From positions 1 through 64,000 of the forward strand of contig CAJXPD010000003.1 in NCBI GenBank assembly GCA_913057785.1: 64,000 nt of DNA. The letters run 5' to 3'. The stretch's first letter is position 1; every line of letters begins with the position of its first letter. The position numbers and the translations under genes are program-made. Positions 53,883 through 62,638 of the stretch are shown here, piece after piece. The DNA is from an uncultured Lewinella sp. Lineage in GTDB: Bacteria; Bacteroidota; Bacteroidia; Chitinophagales; Saprospiraceae. The notes below the pieces were generated by a model. The model was not told the origin of the DNA. It saw nothing but the letters and a program-made list of their open reading frames with translations, and made no database searches.

Positions 53883-55793
53883 CTATGGTCGAATGGTGCT
53901 AATCAAATCAGCTTCAACCATTCGTTTTTCCCACCACTTTCGGTTAGGGCTTACAATTTCTCCATTCTCTCGGAGATACTTTTCGATCATCAAACTGGCT
54001 ATAGGGGCAGCGTAAGTTCCTCCCCAAGTACCATTTTCCACGTAAACGGCTATGGCGATTTTAGGCTTGTCCTTAGGCGCAAAGGCGAAGAAGATCGAAT
54101 GATCTTTTCCATCACGCTGATTATTCTCGGCAGTACCTGTCTTTCCACAAACTACGATATCCGGAATGTAGGCACTTGTAGCTGTACCACTGGTAACTAC
54201 TCTTGCCATTCCATCAATCACTGTTTCAAAATGCGTTTTATTGATCTCTAGTTCTACCCTTTCGGCGGAGTTATCGAATACAATAGCAGGTTTATCTTCA
54301 GGTACAATGCGCTTGACCAAGTGTGGCTTAACATAAAAACCTCGATTCCCGATCAAGGCTGCCATATTTGCCATCTGCAAGTTAGTCATTAAGAGCTCCC
54401 CTTGGCCAATCCCCAAGGAACGAATCCAAATAGATTTCCAGTTGGATTCATTGGCATAAACCTTTTCTGAAAAATACTGGGAGGAGGGATAGTTGCCAAC
54501 CTGCTCTCCTGGGAAGTCAATCCCGAGTTTATGTCCCAAGCCAAAATCCTCCAGGTATCCGTTAAAATGATCCAAACCTAAGGAAGGTTGCTGCGCACCT
54601 GCTTGATCAACAATCCGGCGGAATACATTGACAAAATAGGCATTACAAGAGTGTTGGATAGCAGATGCTACGGAAGTGCAAGTTTCATGGTAATGACAGC
54701 CAGTCAACTTTTGTCCATTCACGTAATAGCCTCCTTGACAAGAAATTGTCGTCTTGGGGGTAATTAGCGTATCTTCCAAAGCCACCAGTGCCACCAAGGG
54801 CTTAAATAGAGATCCTGGAGGATACTGCGCCATGAGACTGCGATTAAAGAGTGGGTTCAAAGAATCCTTTTGCAATTTGGCGTAAGTCCTACCACGATCT
54901 TTATTGATTGTCAGCTCATTAGGGTCGTAGGTAGGAGTACTCACCATTGCGAGGATTTCGCCTGTTTCCGGTTCGATCGCTACGATACTGCCAATCTTAT
55001 TGGACATTAATCGCTCACCATATTTCTGTAGGCGTAGATCGATGGTAGTATGCAAATTACTACCTGAAACGGCAGGAATATCGCTATTGCGATCATTGTA
55101 ATCCCCTACTTCTCGCCCCATATTATCCTTCAATACCAACCGCAAGCCCTTTTTACCTCTTAAATGCTCTTCATATTGCTTCTCTAAGCCACTGGCTCCA
55201 ATATAATCTCCCAGTGCATACACCTGTAGGGAATCATTACCTTTCTTTTCATCCAATTCCTTAATCTGTAACTCCTTGCGGTTAACCTCTCTAATATATC
55301 CAAGTAAGTGCGGTGAGGTAGCATGCGGATAGCCCCTAACATTTCTTACCTGTGGAAAAAATCCTGGAAATTCATACAGCGTTTCTTGAAAGCGCGCATA
55401 CGTTTCGACTGAAATCTTATCTAGGAAAACGTAGGGTACCGACTTAGAATAGCGGACGTCTCTCCAGTTTTTATTCAAGCGCTTCGTAAATTCAGTCTTC
55501 GTAATACCTAACAGATTGCAGAATTTGACTGTATCCATTTCCGGATCCACCTGATTATAGGTCACCATCAAATCATAGATATAGTCATTATTCACCAGTA
55601 AGCTATCATTTCGATCATATATTAAGCCCCTGGAAGGGTACATTACGTACTCCCCTATTGTGGCCGCATCAGCTTTAGTACGGAAAGAACTATCCCATAG
55701 CTGTAGCTGTGCAGCTTTGAAGATCAGCATTAAGGCCCCAATTATAAAGACCCAGCGAATATAGATGGCTCTATGATTATTCGAATTTGTCAA
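53883..55793 (-). CDS. mrdA: Penicillin-binding protein 2 (elongation transpeptidase)
   Basis: The 636-residue protein has a short cytoplasmic N-terminus, one membrane helix (about residues 10-27), a dimerisation/pedestal domain and a transpeptidase domain. The catalytic motifs are SxxK in YPPGSLFKP (about residue 325), SxN in QHSCNAYF (about 384) and KTG in VCGKTGTAENN (about 552). It crosslinks peptidoglycan along the cell side wall with MreBCD. It is the last gene of the operon (6 bp after mreD). The partner glycosyltransferase gene rodA is missing here. Confidence 0.93.
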   Translation of the reverse strand: MTNSNNHRAIYIRWVFIIGALMLIFKAAQLQLWDSSFRTKADAATIGEYVMYPSRGLIYDRNDSLLVNNDYIYDLMVTYNQVDPEMDTVKFCNLLGITKTEFTKRLNKNWRDVRYSKSVPYVFLDKISVETYARFQETLYEFPGFFPQVRNVRGYPHATSPHLLGYIREVNRKELQIKELDEKKGNDSLQVYALGDYIGASGLEKQYEEHLRGKKGLRLVLKDNMGREVGDYNDRNSDIPAVSGSNLHTTIDLRLQKYGERLMSNKIGSIVAIEPETGEILAMVSTPTYDPNELTINKDRGRTYAKLQKDSLNPLFNRSLMAQYPPGSLFKPLVALVALEDTLITPKTTISCQGGYYVNGQKLTGCHYHETCTSVASAIQHSCNAYFVNVFRRIVDQAGAQQPSLGLDHFNGYLEDFGLGHKLGIDFPGEQVGNYPSSQYFSEKVYANESNWKSIWIRSLGIGQGELLMTNLQMANMAALIGNRGFYVKPHLVKRIVPEDKPAIVFDNSAERVELEINKTHFETVIDGMARVVTSGTATSAYIPDIVVCGKTGTAENNQRDGKDHSIFFAFAPKDKPKIAIAVYVENGTWGGTYAAPIASLMIEKYLRENGEIVSPNRKWWEKRMVEADLISTIRP

Positions 55794-55799
55794 AGCTTA

Positions 55800-56324
55800 C
55801 TATTGAGAAGGTCTAAAGATCAACATATAGATCAATATAAAGACCATAGATAATATATAGGTAAAAAAGCTCTTCTGCAAGATTTCCAGAATTTGAGCCG
55901 GAACAAAAACCTCCATAGTAAAATAAAAGACCACATGGCAGGCCAGCAATATGCTCAAATACCTAAGAAACCAGGGTAGCCCTAAGTCTCTTATCGTAGG
56001 AGTTGAGGTAATCTTATACCCATCCCTAGGAACCATCCAGTCCAGTTTAATGATCACATCGCGCATATAAGCGGTAAACACCAAGGCGCTCGCATGCACA
56101 CCTGGAGAGTCGTAGGCCATATCGATTAATAATCCAAAGGCAAATGCAATTAACAACAATAAGGAACGGGGCGTTCGAAAGGGAAGTAACAGGATGAATA
56201 ATGGATAGAATAGGACATTCCAATAGAAGAAGCCTTCCCAACCTGTTGAAAGCCGCTTCAGGAACAAAACTTGCAGCAAATAGAAGAATACACACCGAAG
56301 TACATTAGCGACAATTCCCTCCAT
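55800..56324 (-). CDS. mreD: Rod shape-determining protein MreD-like
   Basis: The 174-residue integral membrane protein has about five helices and no soluble domain, the size and layout of MreD. Its position between mreC (4 bp upstream) and mrdA (6 bp downstream) is the main evidence, as MreD is poorly conserved in sequence. A DRDxxP-like segment is not distinct. Confidence 0.8.
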   Translation of the reverse strand: MEGIVANVLRCVFFYLLQVLFLKRLSTGWEGFFYWNVLFYPLFILLLPFRTPRSLLLLIAFAFGLLIDMAYDSPGVHASALVFTAYMRDVIIKLDWMVPRDGYKITSTPTIRDLGLPWFLRYLSILLACHVVFYFTMEVFVPAQILEILQKSFFTYILSMVFILIYMLIFRPSQ

Positions 56325-56328
56325 AATA

Positions 56329-57150
56329 TTACTCTTCCTCTAGTTCGGATAAATCGTTCTTCATTAAATTTTTGATCGCATAAGCATATCGAATAGCCCT
56401 TAGATCATTTGTAAGCTTAACTTGTATAAAATGACTAGATGCCCCCGGTTTTTTCGTGATATCATCGATCTTGCCGATCATTATATCTGGGGGGAATAGG
56501 ATAGAATACCCGCTGGTCATCACCGTGTCACCAATGTCAGGCGTATGGTGTGTAGGAATATCTTGCAGGATCATATGAAAATAGTCCTGTTCATCTGGAT
56601 CCCAAGTTAATGAACCAAATAAACCAGTTCCCTTAAGTTTGGCACTGATTCTCGCATCGGGATGGAAAATTGTCATAACCCGAGAATGATAATTGGAAGC
56701 ACTCCGGACTACTCCAACAATTCCCTGATCATCCACTACGCCCATATGTGGTTCTACTCCATGTTTCTTTCCTCGATTCAGGGTGATGAAGTTTCGTCTT
56801 CCTAAAAAGGTTTTACTTACAACATCCGCATCTATATAGATAAAATGCTGCGCCACCGTATCAAAGGAAGCATAAGTCGTGTCCAAATCTCGGTACATCG
56901 CATTCCCCTCTTGTGTACGCAAACGAGCAACTTCCGCACGCAGACGCTCCACTTCTTCGTTCAAGTGCAGATAATCTTCAAACTCATCTGCTGTTTCAGA
57001 TAAGTTCCCCATATACTTGTTGGCAGAACTTAAGGCGACTTGTTGCTGATAACTATTGAAGCGGATGATCAAAGCAAAGCAAATGACCTCCAAGAGAAGG
57101 AAGAGTGCAAATCCACTAAGTTTGGAAAAGGCTTGAAGCAGATTACTCAT
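56329..57150 (-). CDS. mreC: Rod shape-determining protein MreC
   Basis: The 273-residue protein has one N-terminal membrane helix (FALFLLLEVICFALIIRF), a coiled coil (residues about 50-80: EDYLHLNEEVERLRAEVARL) and the beta-rich MreC core with NFITLNRGKKHGVEPHMGVVDDQGIVGVV (about 115-145). It links the cytoskeletal MreB to periplasmic PBP2. It lies 70 bp downstream of mreB. Confidence 0.9.
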   Translation of the reverse strand: MSNLLQAFSKLSGFALFLLLEVICFALIIRFNSYQQQVALSSANKYMGNLSETADEFEDYLHLNEEVERLRAEVARLRTQEGNAMYRDLDTTYASFDTVAQHFIYIDADVVSKTFLGRRNFITLNRGKKHGVEPHMGVVDDQGIVGVVRSASNYHSRVMTIFHPDARISAKLKGTGLFGSLTWDPDEQDYFHMILQDIPTHHTPDIGDTVMTSGYSILFPPDIMIGKIDDITKKPGASSHFIQVKLTNDLRAIRYAYAIKNLMKNDLSELEEE

Positions 57151-57220
57151 ATACTTTTGCCGTTATTATCCTCTAAGTGATGGAACCGTACCCTTTATTG
57201 ATCTACAGGTTGGCAATTAT

Positions 57221-58252
57221 CTATACACTCTTTCTATCGATCAAGAAAGAAAAGCGTTCAGTATTCTTCAAAGCGATACCCGTACCACGAACAACAGCTC
57301 GTAAAGGGTCTTCCGCAATATGAACATCCAATTTGGTCTTTTGAGAGATTCTCTTGTCCAATCCTCTCAAGAGCGCACCGCCACCAGTAAGGTAGAGGCC
57401 TGTGCGATAGATATCGGAAGCCAGTTCAGGAGGTGTTGTTTCTAAGGCACGTAAGACAGCATCCTCAATTTTGGAAATTGATTTATCTAGGGAATGTGCA
57501 ATCTCACTATATGAAACTTTGATCTGCTTAGGTATTCCTGTCATCAAATCACGTCCATTAACAGCGTAATCTTCCGGGGGAGTCTCCAATTCGTGCAAGG
57601 CGGAACCGACATGAATCTTGATCTGCTCAGCGGTACGCTCACCGATCAATACGTTGTGCTGACGTTTCATGTAACTCATGATATCAGCCGTGAACTCGTC
57701 ACCAGCAGTACGTATGGACTGATCACAAACGATACCTGATAGGGCAATAACTGCAATTTCGGTAGTTCCCCCTCCAATATCAATGATCATATTACCGATT
57801 GGCTCTTCCACATCTAGGCCTATACCCAATGCCGCAGCCATCGGTTCGTGTATGAGGTAAGTTTCTTTAGAATCTACATGATCTGCAGAGTCAAAAACAG
57901 CACGTTTTTCCACTTCTGTAATCCCAGAAGGGATACAAATCACCATTTTCAAATGAGAGAAGAATCGGCGTTTTGCTCCGATCATCTTGATCATTCCCTC
58001 AATCATACTTTCAGCCGCTTGAAAGTCGGCGATTACACCATCCTTCAGAGGCCGAATCGTCTTTATCGATTCGTGTGTTTTTTCGTGCATCTGCATCGCC
58101 TTATTACCCACAGCAATCGTCTCCATTGTGCGCCGATTAATAGCGACAATGGAAGGTTCATCCACGACTACATTGCCATCCTGGATAATTAGCGTATTGG
58201 CAGTACCCAAATCTATTGCTAATTCCTGCTTGAAAAAACTGAATAATTTCAT
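57221..58252 (-). CDS. mreB: Rod shape-determining protein MreB
   Basis: The 343-residue actin homologue has the phosphate and adenosine motifs of the family: AIDLGTANTLI (about residue 13), PLKDGVIADF, MIIDIGGGTTEIAVIALSG (about 160) and GLYLTGGGALLRGLD (about 290). It polymerises under the membrane and guides side-wall synthesis. First gene of the operon, with a 233 bp upstream gap toward the M16 gene. No strict TAnnTTTG box is found there; a near match (TTGCTTTG) lies near 58420. Confidence 0.95.
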   Translation of the reverse strand: MKLFSFFKQELAIDLGTANTLIIQDGNVVVDEPSIVAINRRTMETIAVGNKAMQMHEKTHESIKTIRPLKDGVIADFQAAESMIEGMIKMIGAKRRFFSHLKMVICIPSGITEVEKRAVFDSADHVDSKETYLIHEPMAAALGIGLDVEEPIGNMIIDIGGGTTEIAVIALSGIVCDQSIRTAGDEFTADIMSYMKRQHNVLIGERTAEQIKIHVGSALHELETPPEDYAVNGRDLMTGIPKQIKVSYSEIAHSLDKSISKIEDAVLRALETTPPELASDIYRTGLYLTGGGALLRGLDKRISQKTKLDVHIAEDPLRAVVRGTGIALKNTERFSFLIDRKSV

Positions 58253-58485
58253 TAAATCTGTTTCTCCTTTGTACCTGTTTGGAGGTCTTTAACGGCGATC
58301 AAAGAATTTATTTTTCAATAAAAAGGCATTCTTAAGCCTTCGGCGCGACCGCCAAACATGCACTTTTAGTTTAGTGTTTCTGTTAAAGCGTGTCTGAGGT
58401 GAAGTTTTCTTTGGCGCAAAGCAACGCAAATTTTACGTAAAAAGAAAGGATATTCTCAAGAAAAACAGGGCGTTATAGGAAATCC

Positions 58486-59772
58486 TTAGTTTTTCATCGG
58501 TGCACCTACACTGACCTGCCAAATATCGCCTTCCTGTAAATATTTATTAGCTAATTCCTGTAGTTGTTTAGCTGTTATTTTTCGGGTTGTCTGGACTAGT
58601 TTTGAGAAGAAATCTTCTGGCAAATCCTCTAACACGATGGTCTTGATCAATTCACTTGCCTGAAAGGGTCCATCGATCATGGTCAAGTAAGTTCCAATCA
58701 GATAATTCTTAACCATCTCCAATTCCTGTTCAGAAACAGCTTTGTTCCTCAACAAAGCAAGCTCTTTAAATATTTCATCTCGCGTTGCTGCAACAAATTC
58801 ATTACCTACCTCTGTACCAATATATAAATATCCATCAAATTTCATCACATCCAATTGCGAAAAAATGTGATAGGTATACCCCTTGTCCTCCCGAATGTTA
58901 GCCATCAACCTGGAGCCAAAGTACCCCCCTAACAAGGCGTTTAGCACAAACATTCCACAGTAGTCCTCATGCTGTCGATTAAATAGTTTCCGGCCCATCC
59001 GGAGAGCGGTTTGAATCGTCTCCGGTCGTTCCAAGAAATGTGCCTCAGTAGCGTTCGGCAGTGATGGGAACTTGGTACTAACTTTTCCTCCTCTCCTACT
59101 TAATCTACCAATATACTTGTTCAGGGACTGAATATGGGCGGGGGTGGTTTTACCACTTAAAAAGATGGTACAATTGTCAGCGGTAAAGGTCCGATCAAAA
59201 TGATGTTGTAGATCCTCCCTTTGCAAAGCTGCATAGGTCTCTTCTACGCTGTTGTAGCCATAAGGATGCTTAGATCCAAAAATAAGTTCCGTGATGGTTC
59301 GATAAGCTACCACTTCATTCTTGGTAAGGTCCTCCCTCAATAACTGCTGCTTACGCTGCACAAAGGACTTCAATTCACTATTGGAAAAGGAGGGGTTTTC
59401 CAAGATATCCGTTAATATGGGTAATACCTGATCTAAATATCTACTTAAGCTGTAGATCACCACATTCCCTGTATCTAGATTGAAGGGTAGGCTTAGACTA
59501 CATCCATAGAAATCAAACAATTCTGCGATCTCTGAACCAGAATATGTTGCCGTTCCTTCCCGTAGCAAACTCGTCGTAGCTCTTGCTACCAATTGCTTAT
59601 GCTCAAAGGGCCTACCCGCATCAAAAACCAATTCTAACTTCACCACCTCTTGGGTGCCCATATGTACTTCGTAAACAGGAATTCCGTTATCTAAGCGATG
59701 TTTCTGGTATTGGGGAAGTTGCACATCTTCCGGCATCCGAATTTCGGGTGCCTTCGTCCGATCTAGCATCAT
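58486..59772 (-). CDS. M16 (insulinase-like) family protein lacking the zinc motif
   Basis: The 428-residue protein folds as an M16B subunit (two alpha/beta halves; YKHRLDNGIPVYEVH, REGTATYSGSEIAELFDFYG, NIREDKGYTYHIFSQLD, LVQTTRKITAKQLQELANKY). The HxxEH zinc motif expected about residue 60-70 is absent; the aligned region reads ARATTSLLREGT. It should thus be the non-catalytic half of a heterodimer, whose active partner is not nearby. The start may be Met1 or Met2. A -7 element lies 41 bp upstream. Confidence 0.82.
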   Translation of the reverse strand: MMLDRTKAPEIRMPEDVQLPQYQKHRLDNGIPVYEVHMGTQEVVKLELVFDAGRPFEHKQLVARATTSLLREGTATYSGSEIAELFDFYGCSLSLPFNLDTGNVVIYSLSRYLDQVLPILTDILENPSFSNSELKSFVQRKQQLLREDLTKNEVVAYRTITELIFGSKHPYGYNSVEETYAALQREDLQHHFDRTFTADNCTIFLSGKTTPAHIQSLNKYIGRLSRRGGKVSTKFPSLPNATEAHFLERPETIQTALRMGRKLFNRQHEDYCGMFVLNALLGGYFGSRLMANIREDKGYTYHIFSQLDVMKFDGYLYIGTEVGNEFVAATRDEIFKELALLRNKAVSEQELEMVKNYLIGTYLTMIDGPFQASELIKTIVLEDLPEDFFSKLVQTTRKITAKQLQELANKYLQEGDIWQVSVGAPMKN

Positions 59773-59812
59773 AATTCAATTTTCTCCTTCTTCGTCTAAT
59801 CTTTTAAGCATG

Positions 59813-59820
59813 CAAAGATA
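59813..59820 (-). promoter_or_regulatory. Probable -7 element of the M16 gene
   Basis: TATCTTTG on the minus strand matches TAnnTTTG, with a leader of about 35 nt to the start codon. No clear -33 element is present. Confidence 0.4.
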
Positions 59821-59857
59821 CGAGATTGCTGCCATCTTTGCTATCATCAACCCACTC

Positions 59858-61588
59858 CTACCTCAGGAGCATGACATCTCCAGCTACCTCTCTCAATTCA
59901 CCCCCGGATTGTCGCCATTGTATACGATAAATGTAAACGCCGGTGGCTAAGGGTTCTCCATTGCTTCGACCATCCCAGCCTACCTCAATGTCACGACTAA
60001 GAAAAACATGGCCACCCCAACGGTCGAAAACATCTAGCTGGTATTCTTCTAACATCCCAAATGCCAAGGCTGGTCGAAATACTTGATTCACCCCTTCTGG
60101 AGCAAATACATTAGGAATAAAGAATGGTGCTATCGGCATGACACAGACCGTATTCGACCTGGAAATTACACTCCGCAGCTCTCCTCCTGGCAATTCGATC
60201 CGAGCTTTTGCCAATACGTAATAACAAACCTCTGGACTAGAGGCCCCATCCACACTTACCTGGTCATTTAAAGAAAGCGTCCCACTAGACTCTACACTGA
60301 CCAGGGTTTCTACCCCATCGACAATACGGTAGATCTCGTATTCCAAAGATTGCTGTAGCCCATTGATATAAGGTGACCACTGCAATTGGTTAGTTGCATC
60401 AGTGGAGGCCTCAGCGGTCAAAAAGATCGTTTGAACACTATTGGAGTTCCTCAATTCACCACATCGATCTTCTGTCGTAATTGAAAAAATGGAAAAGCTC
60501 TGAGCAGGATCAGTCAGAACGTCAAAGAAGGTATTCTCTGCAGTAAAAGTGCCGTTTACCAACAAGGATTGTAAGGTTGAAACCCCTTCCGTTTCCGATT
60601 GTAAATCAGCGGAAAAAATCTCAGCATTTGGGTTGATTTGCCAGTCTACAATGAATTCATTGCTAGGGTTTAAGCTGACATTGAGCAAGTTCAGTTGATC
60701 AACAGGATCTACCACAGATATGCTGGTACAAGTTTCATTAGAACTAGATGTCACTTCTGTCCCAGTCTGCCCCGCTACTACCTTAAAACAATAAAGCACC
60801 TCTCCCCTAGCCTGATCGAAAACATAACTATTCACGTTTCCAGCCACCGTAGCTATCGGGCTGAAAGCGCCACCGTTTTCACTAAGTAGTATGGTATGAT
60901 CAGCGATACCTCCATCCCAATTTTGGTAGAGGTTCCAAGACAATTCAATAGCTTGTTCGCAACTATCTAGTGCGTTTGTTTCCAAGAAGATCGTTTCATG
61001 CAGAGGAGCCGTAAGACTAGCATTTCCGCAAGCATCAATGGCTACCACAAAGTAAGTTTCCTTTCCCACTTCTGGGCTTGCATTCAAGTCCGTATACATC
61101 AAGCCATCGGGTACCGTGTCAATAATGCTAGTTCCCATATTTGTATTGCGCGAAATTACGTAGGCAATTACTTCTGGAGAAGGACTGGCGTCCCATTCCA
61201 TTACCACTTGACCATCTTCCACACTCACATACCTAAACAGAGGCACTTCTGGGTTTCGATTATCCAAGGTATCGGACTGTGCAGGATTCGTTCCCGGGCA
61301 ATTGGCAATAGTCTCCATATAGTAAAACCAGGTTGAAATCCCTGCATCGGCGTGAAAAAAGGAGGTTTGCGTAAGATCTGTAATGATGGTAAGCTCGCTG
61401 TAAGGTCCGGATTCAGATTCACTCGCTAAAATACGGTAGCCATCCGGGCTGGCGCAACTCACTGTTGGGATATCCCAAACAAGTGTATCATTACTAACAC
61501 ACAACAAAGCCGGAGCTTCTAGCTGCGCACGCAAAGATACCGGCCCAATTACCATTAAAAGGATACCAATAATGAGTAAACGATTCAT
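59858..61588 (-). CDS. Secreted protein with T9SS type B (gliding-associated) sorting domain
   Basis: The 576-residue protein has a signal peptide (MNRLLIIGILLMVIGPVSLRAQ). Fibronectin-III-like modules follow, seen as repeated strands such as GYRILASESESGPYSEL and AYVISRNTNMGTSIIDTVPDG. A type B C-terminal domain ends the protein: FFIPNVFAPEGVNQVFRP, FDRWGGHVFLSRD and ATGVYIYRIQW. Type B domains use the same T9SS translocon but stay anchored or are shuttled by a PorP/SprF-like partner. The lipoprotein gene lies five bases upstream on the same strand. Confidence 0.85.
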   Translation of the reverse strand: MNRLLIIGILLMVIGPVSLRAQLEAPALLCVSNDTLVWDIPTVSCASPDGYRILASESESGPYSELTIITDLTQTSFFHADAGISTWFYYMETIANCPGTNPAQSDTLDNRNPEVPLFRYVSVEDGQVVMEWDASPSPEVIAYVISRNTNMGTSIIDTVPDGLMYTDLNASPEVGKETYFVVAIDACGNASLTAPLHETIFLETNALDSCEQAIELSWNLYQNWDGGIADHTILLSENGGAFSPIATVAGNVNSYVFDQARGEVLYCFKVVAGQTGTEVTSSSNETCTSISVVDPVDQLNLLNVSLNPSNEFIVDWQINPNAEIFSADLQSETEGVSTLQSLLVNGTFTAENTFFDVLTDPAQSFSIFSITTEDRCGELRNSNSVQTIFLTAEASTDATNQLQWSPYINGLQQSLEYEIYRIVDGVETLVSVESSGTLSLNDQVSVDGASSPEVCYYVLAKARIELPGGELRSVISRSNTVCVMPIAPFFIPNVFAPEGVNQVFRPALAFGMLEEYQLDVFDRWGGHVFLSRDIEVGWDGRSNGEPLATGVYIYRIQWRQSGGELREVAGDVMLLR

Positions 61589-61593
61589 TGGGT

Positions 61594-62382
61594 TTAATTT
61601 TGTTCATAGGTATTTTCCCTCGACATTAATTGCTTGAATTTTTCCTCAAGCACAGTCATCGGGTATCGGTCAAAAAGGGCATAGGTGAGTGGAGTTTCTC
61701 CTAGTTGTTTTTCATAGAAGACAAGACCTAAATTCTTCGCGTAAACTTCTCTGCCTTGCCACTGTGGTTCCATTCCCCCTTGCTCTTTATCGTCTAATTC
61801 TACTAACTCTTTTACCTCAAACTCAACACTTGGCAGTTTCTTCTTCTTGAACACATAGGTACTGTCTCCTGTATAACGACGATTTTTGATCAGTGTTGTA
61901 ACCAGATGAGGTTCATCTGGCGAACTAATCTTTATCTTATAAAGAAACACCCCACCTTCCTCACTCACTTTAAAGGGAAATACATTTCCTGCTAACACCT
62001 CTGTATTCAGTGGTTGTTGTCGACCAGTGGAGTCCGTAACAAATAAAGCAAGGTCATTTTGAATCACACCATTGCTTACCATTTCCTCCTTGGCTAACTG
62101 ACGAGGAATAAGGTCATGTTCATAATACGTGGCTGTTAAGAAAACGCCTTCTTCTTCTATAAAAGAACGGTAATACCAATACACGGGCGGTAAGGAATCA
62201 TTACCGACAGGTCTATATTCATATACCAAACCATCCTCTAGCTGACGAATAGGGTAATAATAATCCCTAATATCCTTTTTCCCGTCTCGCTCTCCACAAG
62301 CTATACAGAAGAATAACAATAGTCCGGTAACACCAAACTTTAAACTAGTGGGCAAGATCCCTGTCCAATCGTATGATTCCAT
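61594..62382 (-). CDS. Lipoprotein of unknown function
   Basis: The 262-residue product has a signal with lipobox (GLLLFFCIACGERDG); the N-terminus from Met1 includes 14 extra residues. The mature domain is rich in beta strands (VYWYYRSFIEEEGVFLTATYYE, VFLYKIKISSPDEPHLVTTLI). No catalytic motif is found. It precedes the type B T9SS gene with a 5 bp gap, so the two form a unit. Confidence 0.65.
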   Translation of the reverse strand: MESYDWTGILPTSLKFGVTGLLLFFCIACGERDGKKDIRDYYYPIRQLEDGLVYEYRPVGNDSLPPVYWYYRSFIEEEGVFLTATYYEHDLIPRQLAKEEMVSNGVIQNDLALFVTDSTGRQQPLNTEVLAGNVFPFKVSEEGGVFLYKIKISSPDEPHLVTTLIKNRRYTGDSTYVFKKKKLPSVEFEVKELVELDDKEQGGMEPQWQGREVYAKNLGLVFYEKQLGETPLTYALFDRYPMTVLEEKFKQLMSRENTYEQN

Positions 62383-62590
62383 GCTACTTATAAGTATTAT
62401 CTTTGTAATGAATTTCCAATATTCCTTACCTCTGGAAGGATGGTTCTCTCTTTTCCTAAACCTGTAATCTTAGCAGTTTGTTATGTTTTTGAATGCCAAA
62501 ATGTCATCTTTCTGGCTATTGGTATGAATTGTGCCCATGATTTTGCCGCAAGCCTACGGTAAAAGATAGACATGCCTCCATACTTATGCT

Positions 62591-62598
62591 TATCTTTG
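62591..62598 (+). promoter_or_regulatory. Probable -7 element of secA
   Basis: TATCTTTG matches TAnnTTTG; a transcript from about 62605 would have a leader of about 35 nt. The upstream -33 element is weak. Confidence 0.4.
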
Positions 62599-62638
62599 CG
62601 GCACCAATCAAAAGAAATAGAAGAAATTAAAGATATAT

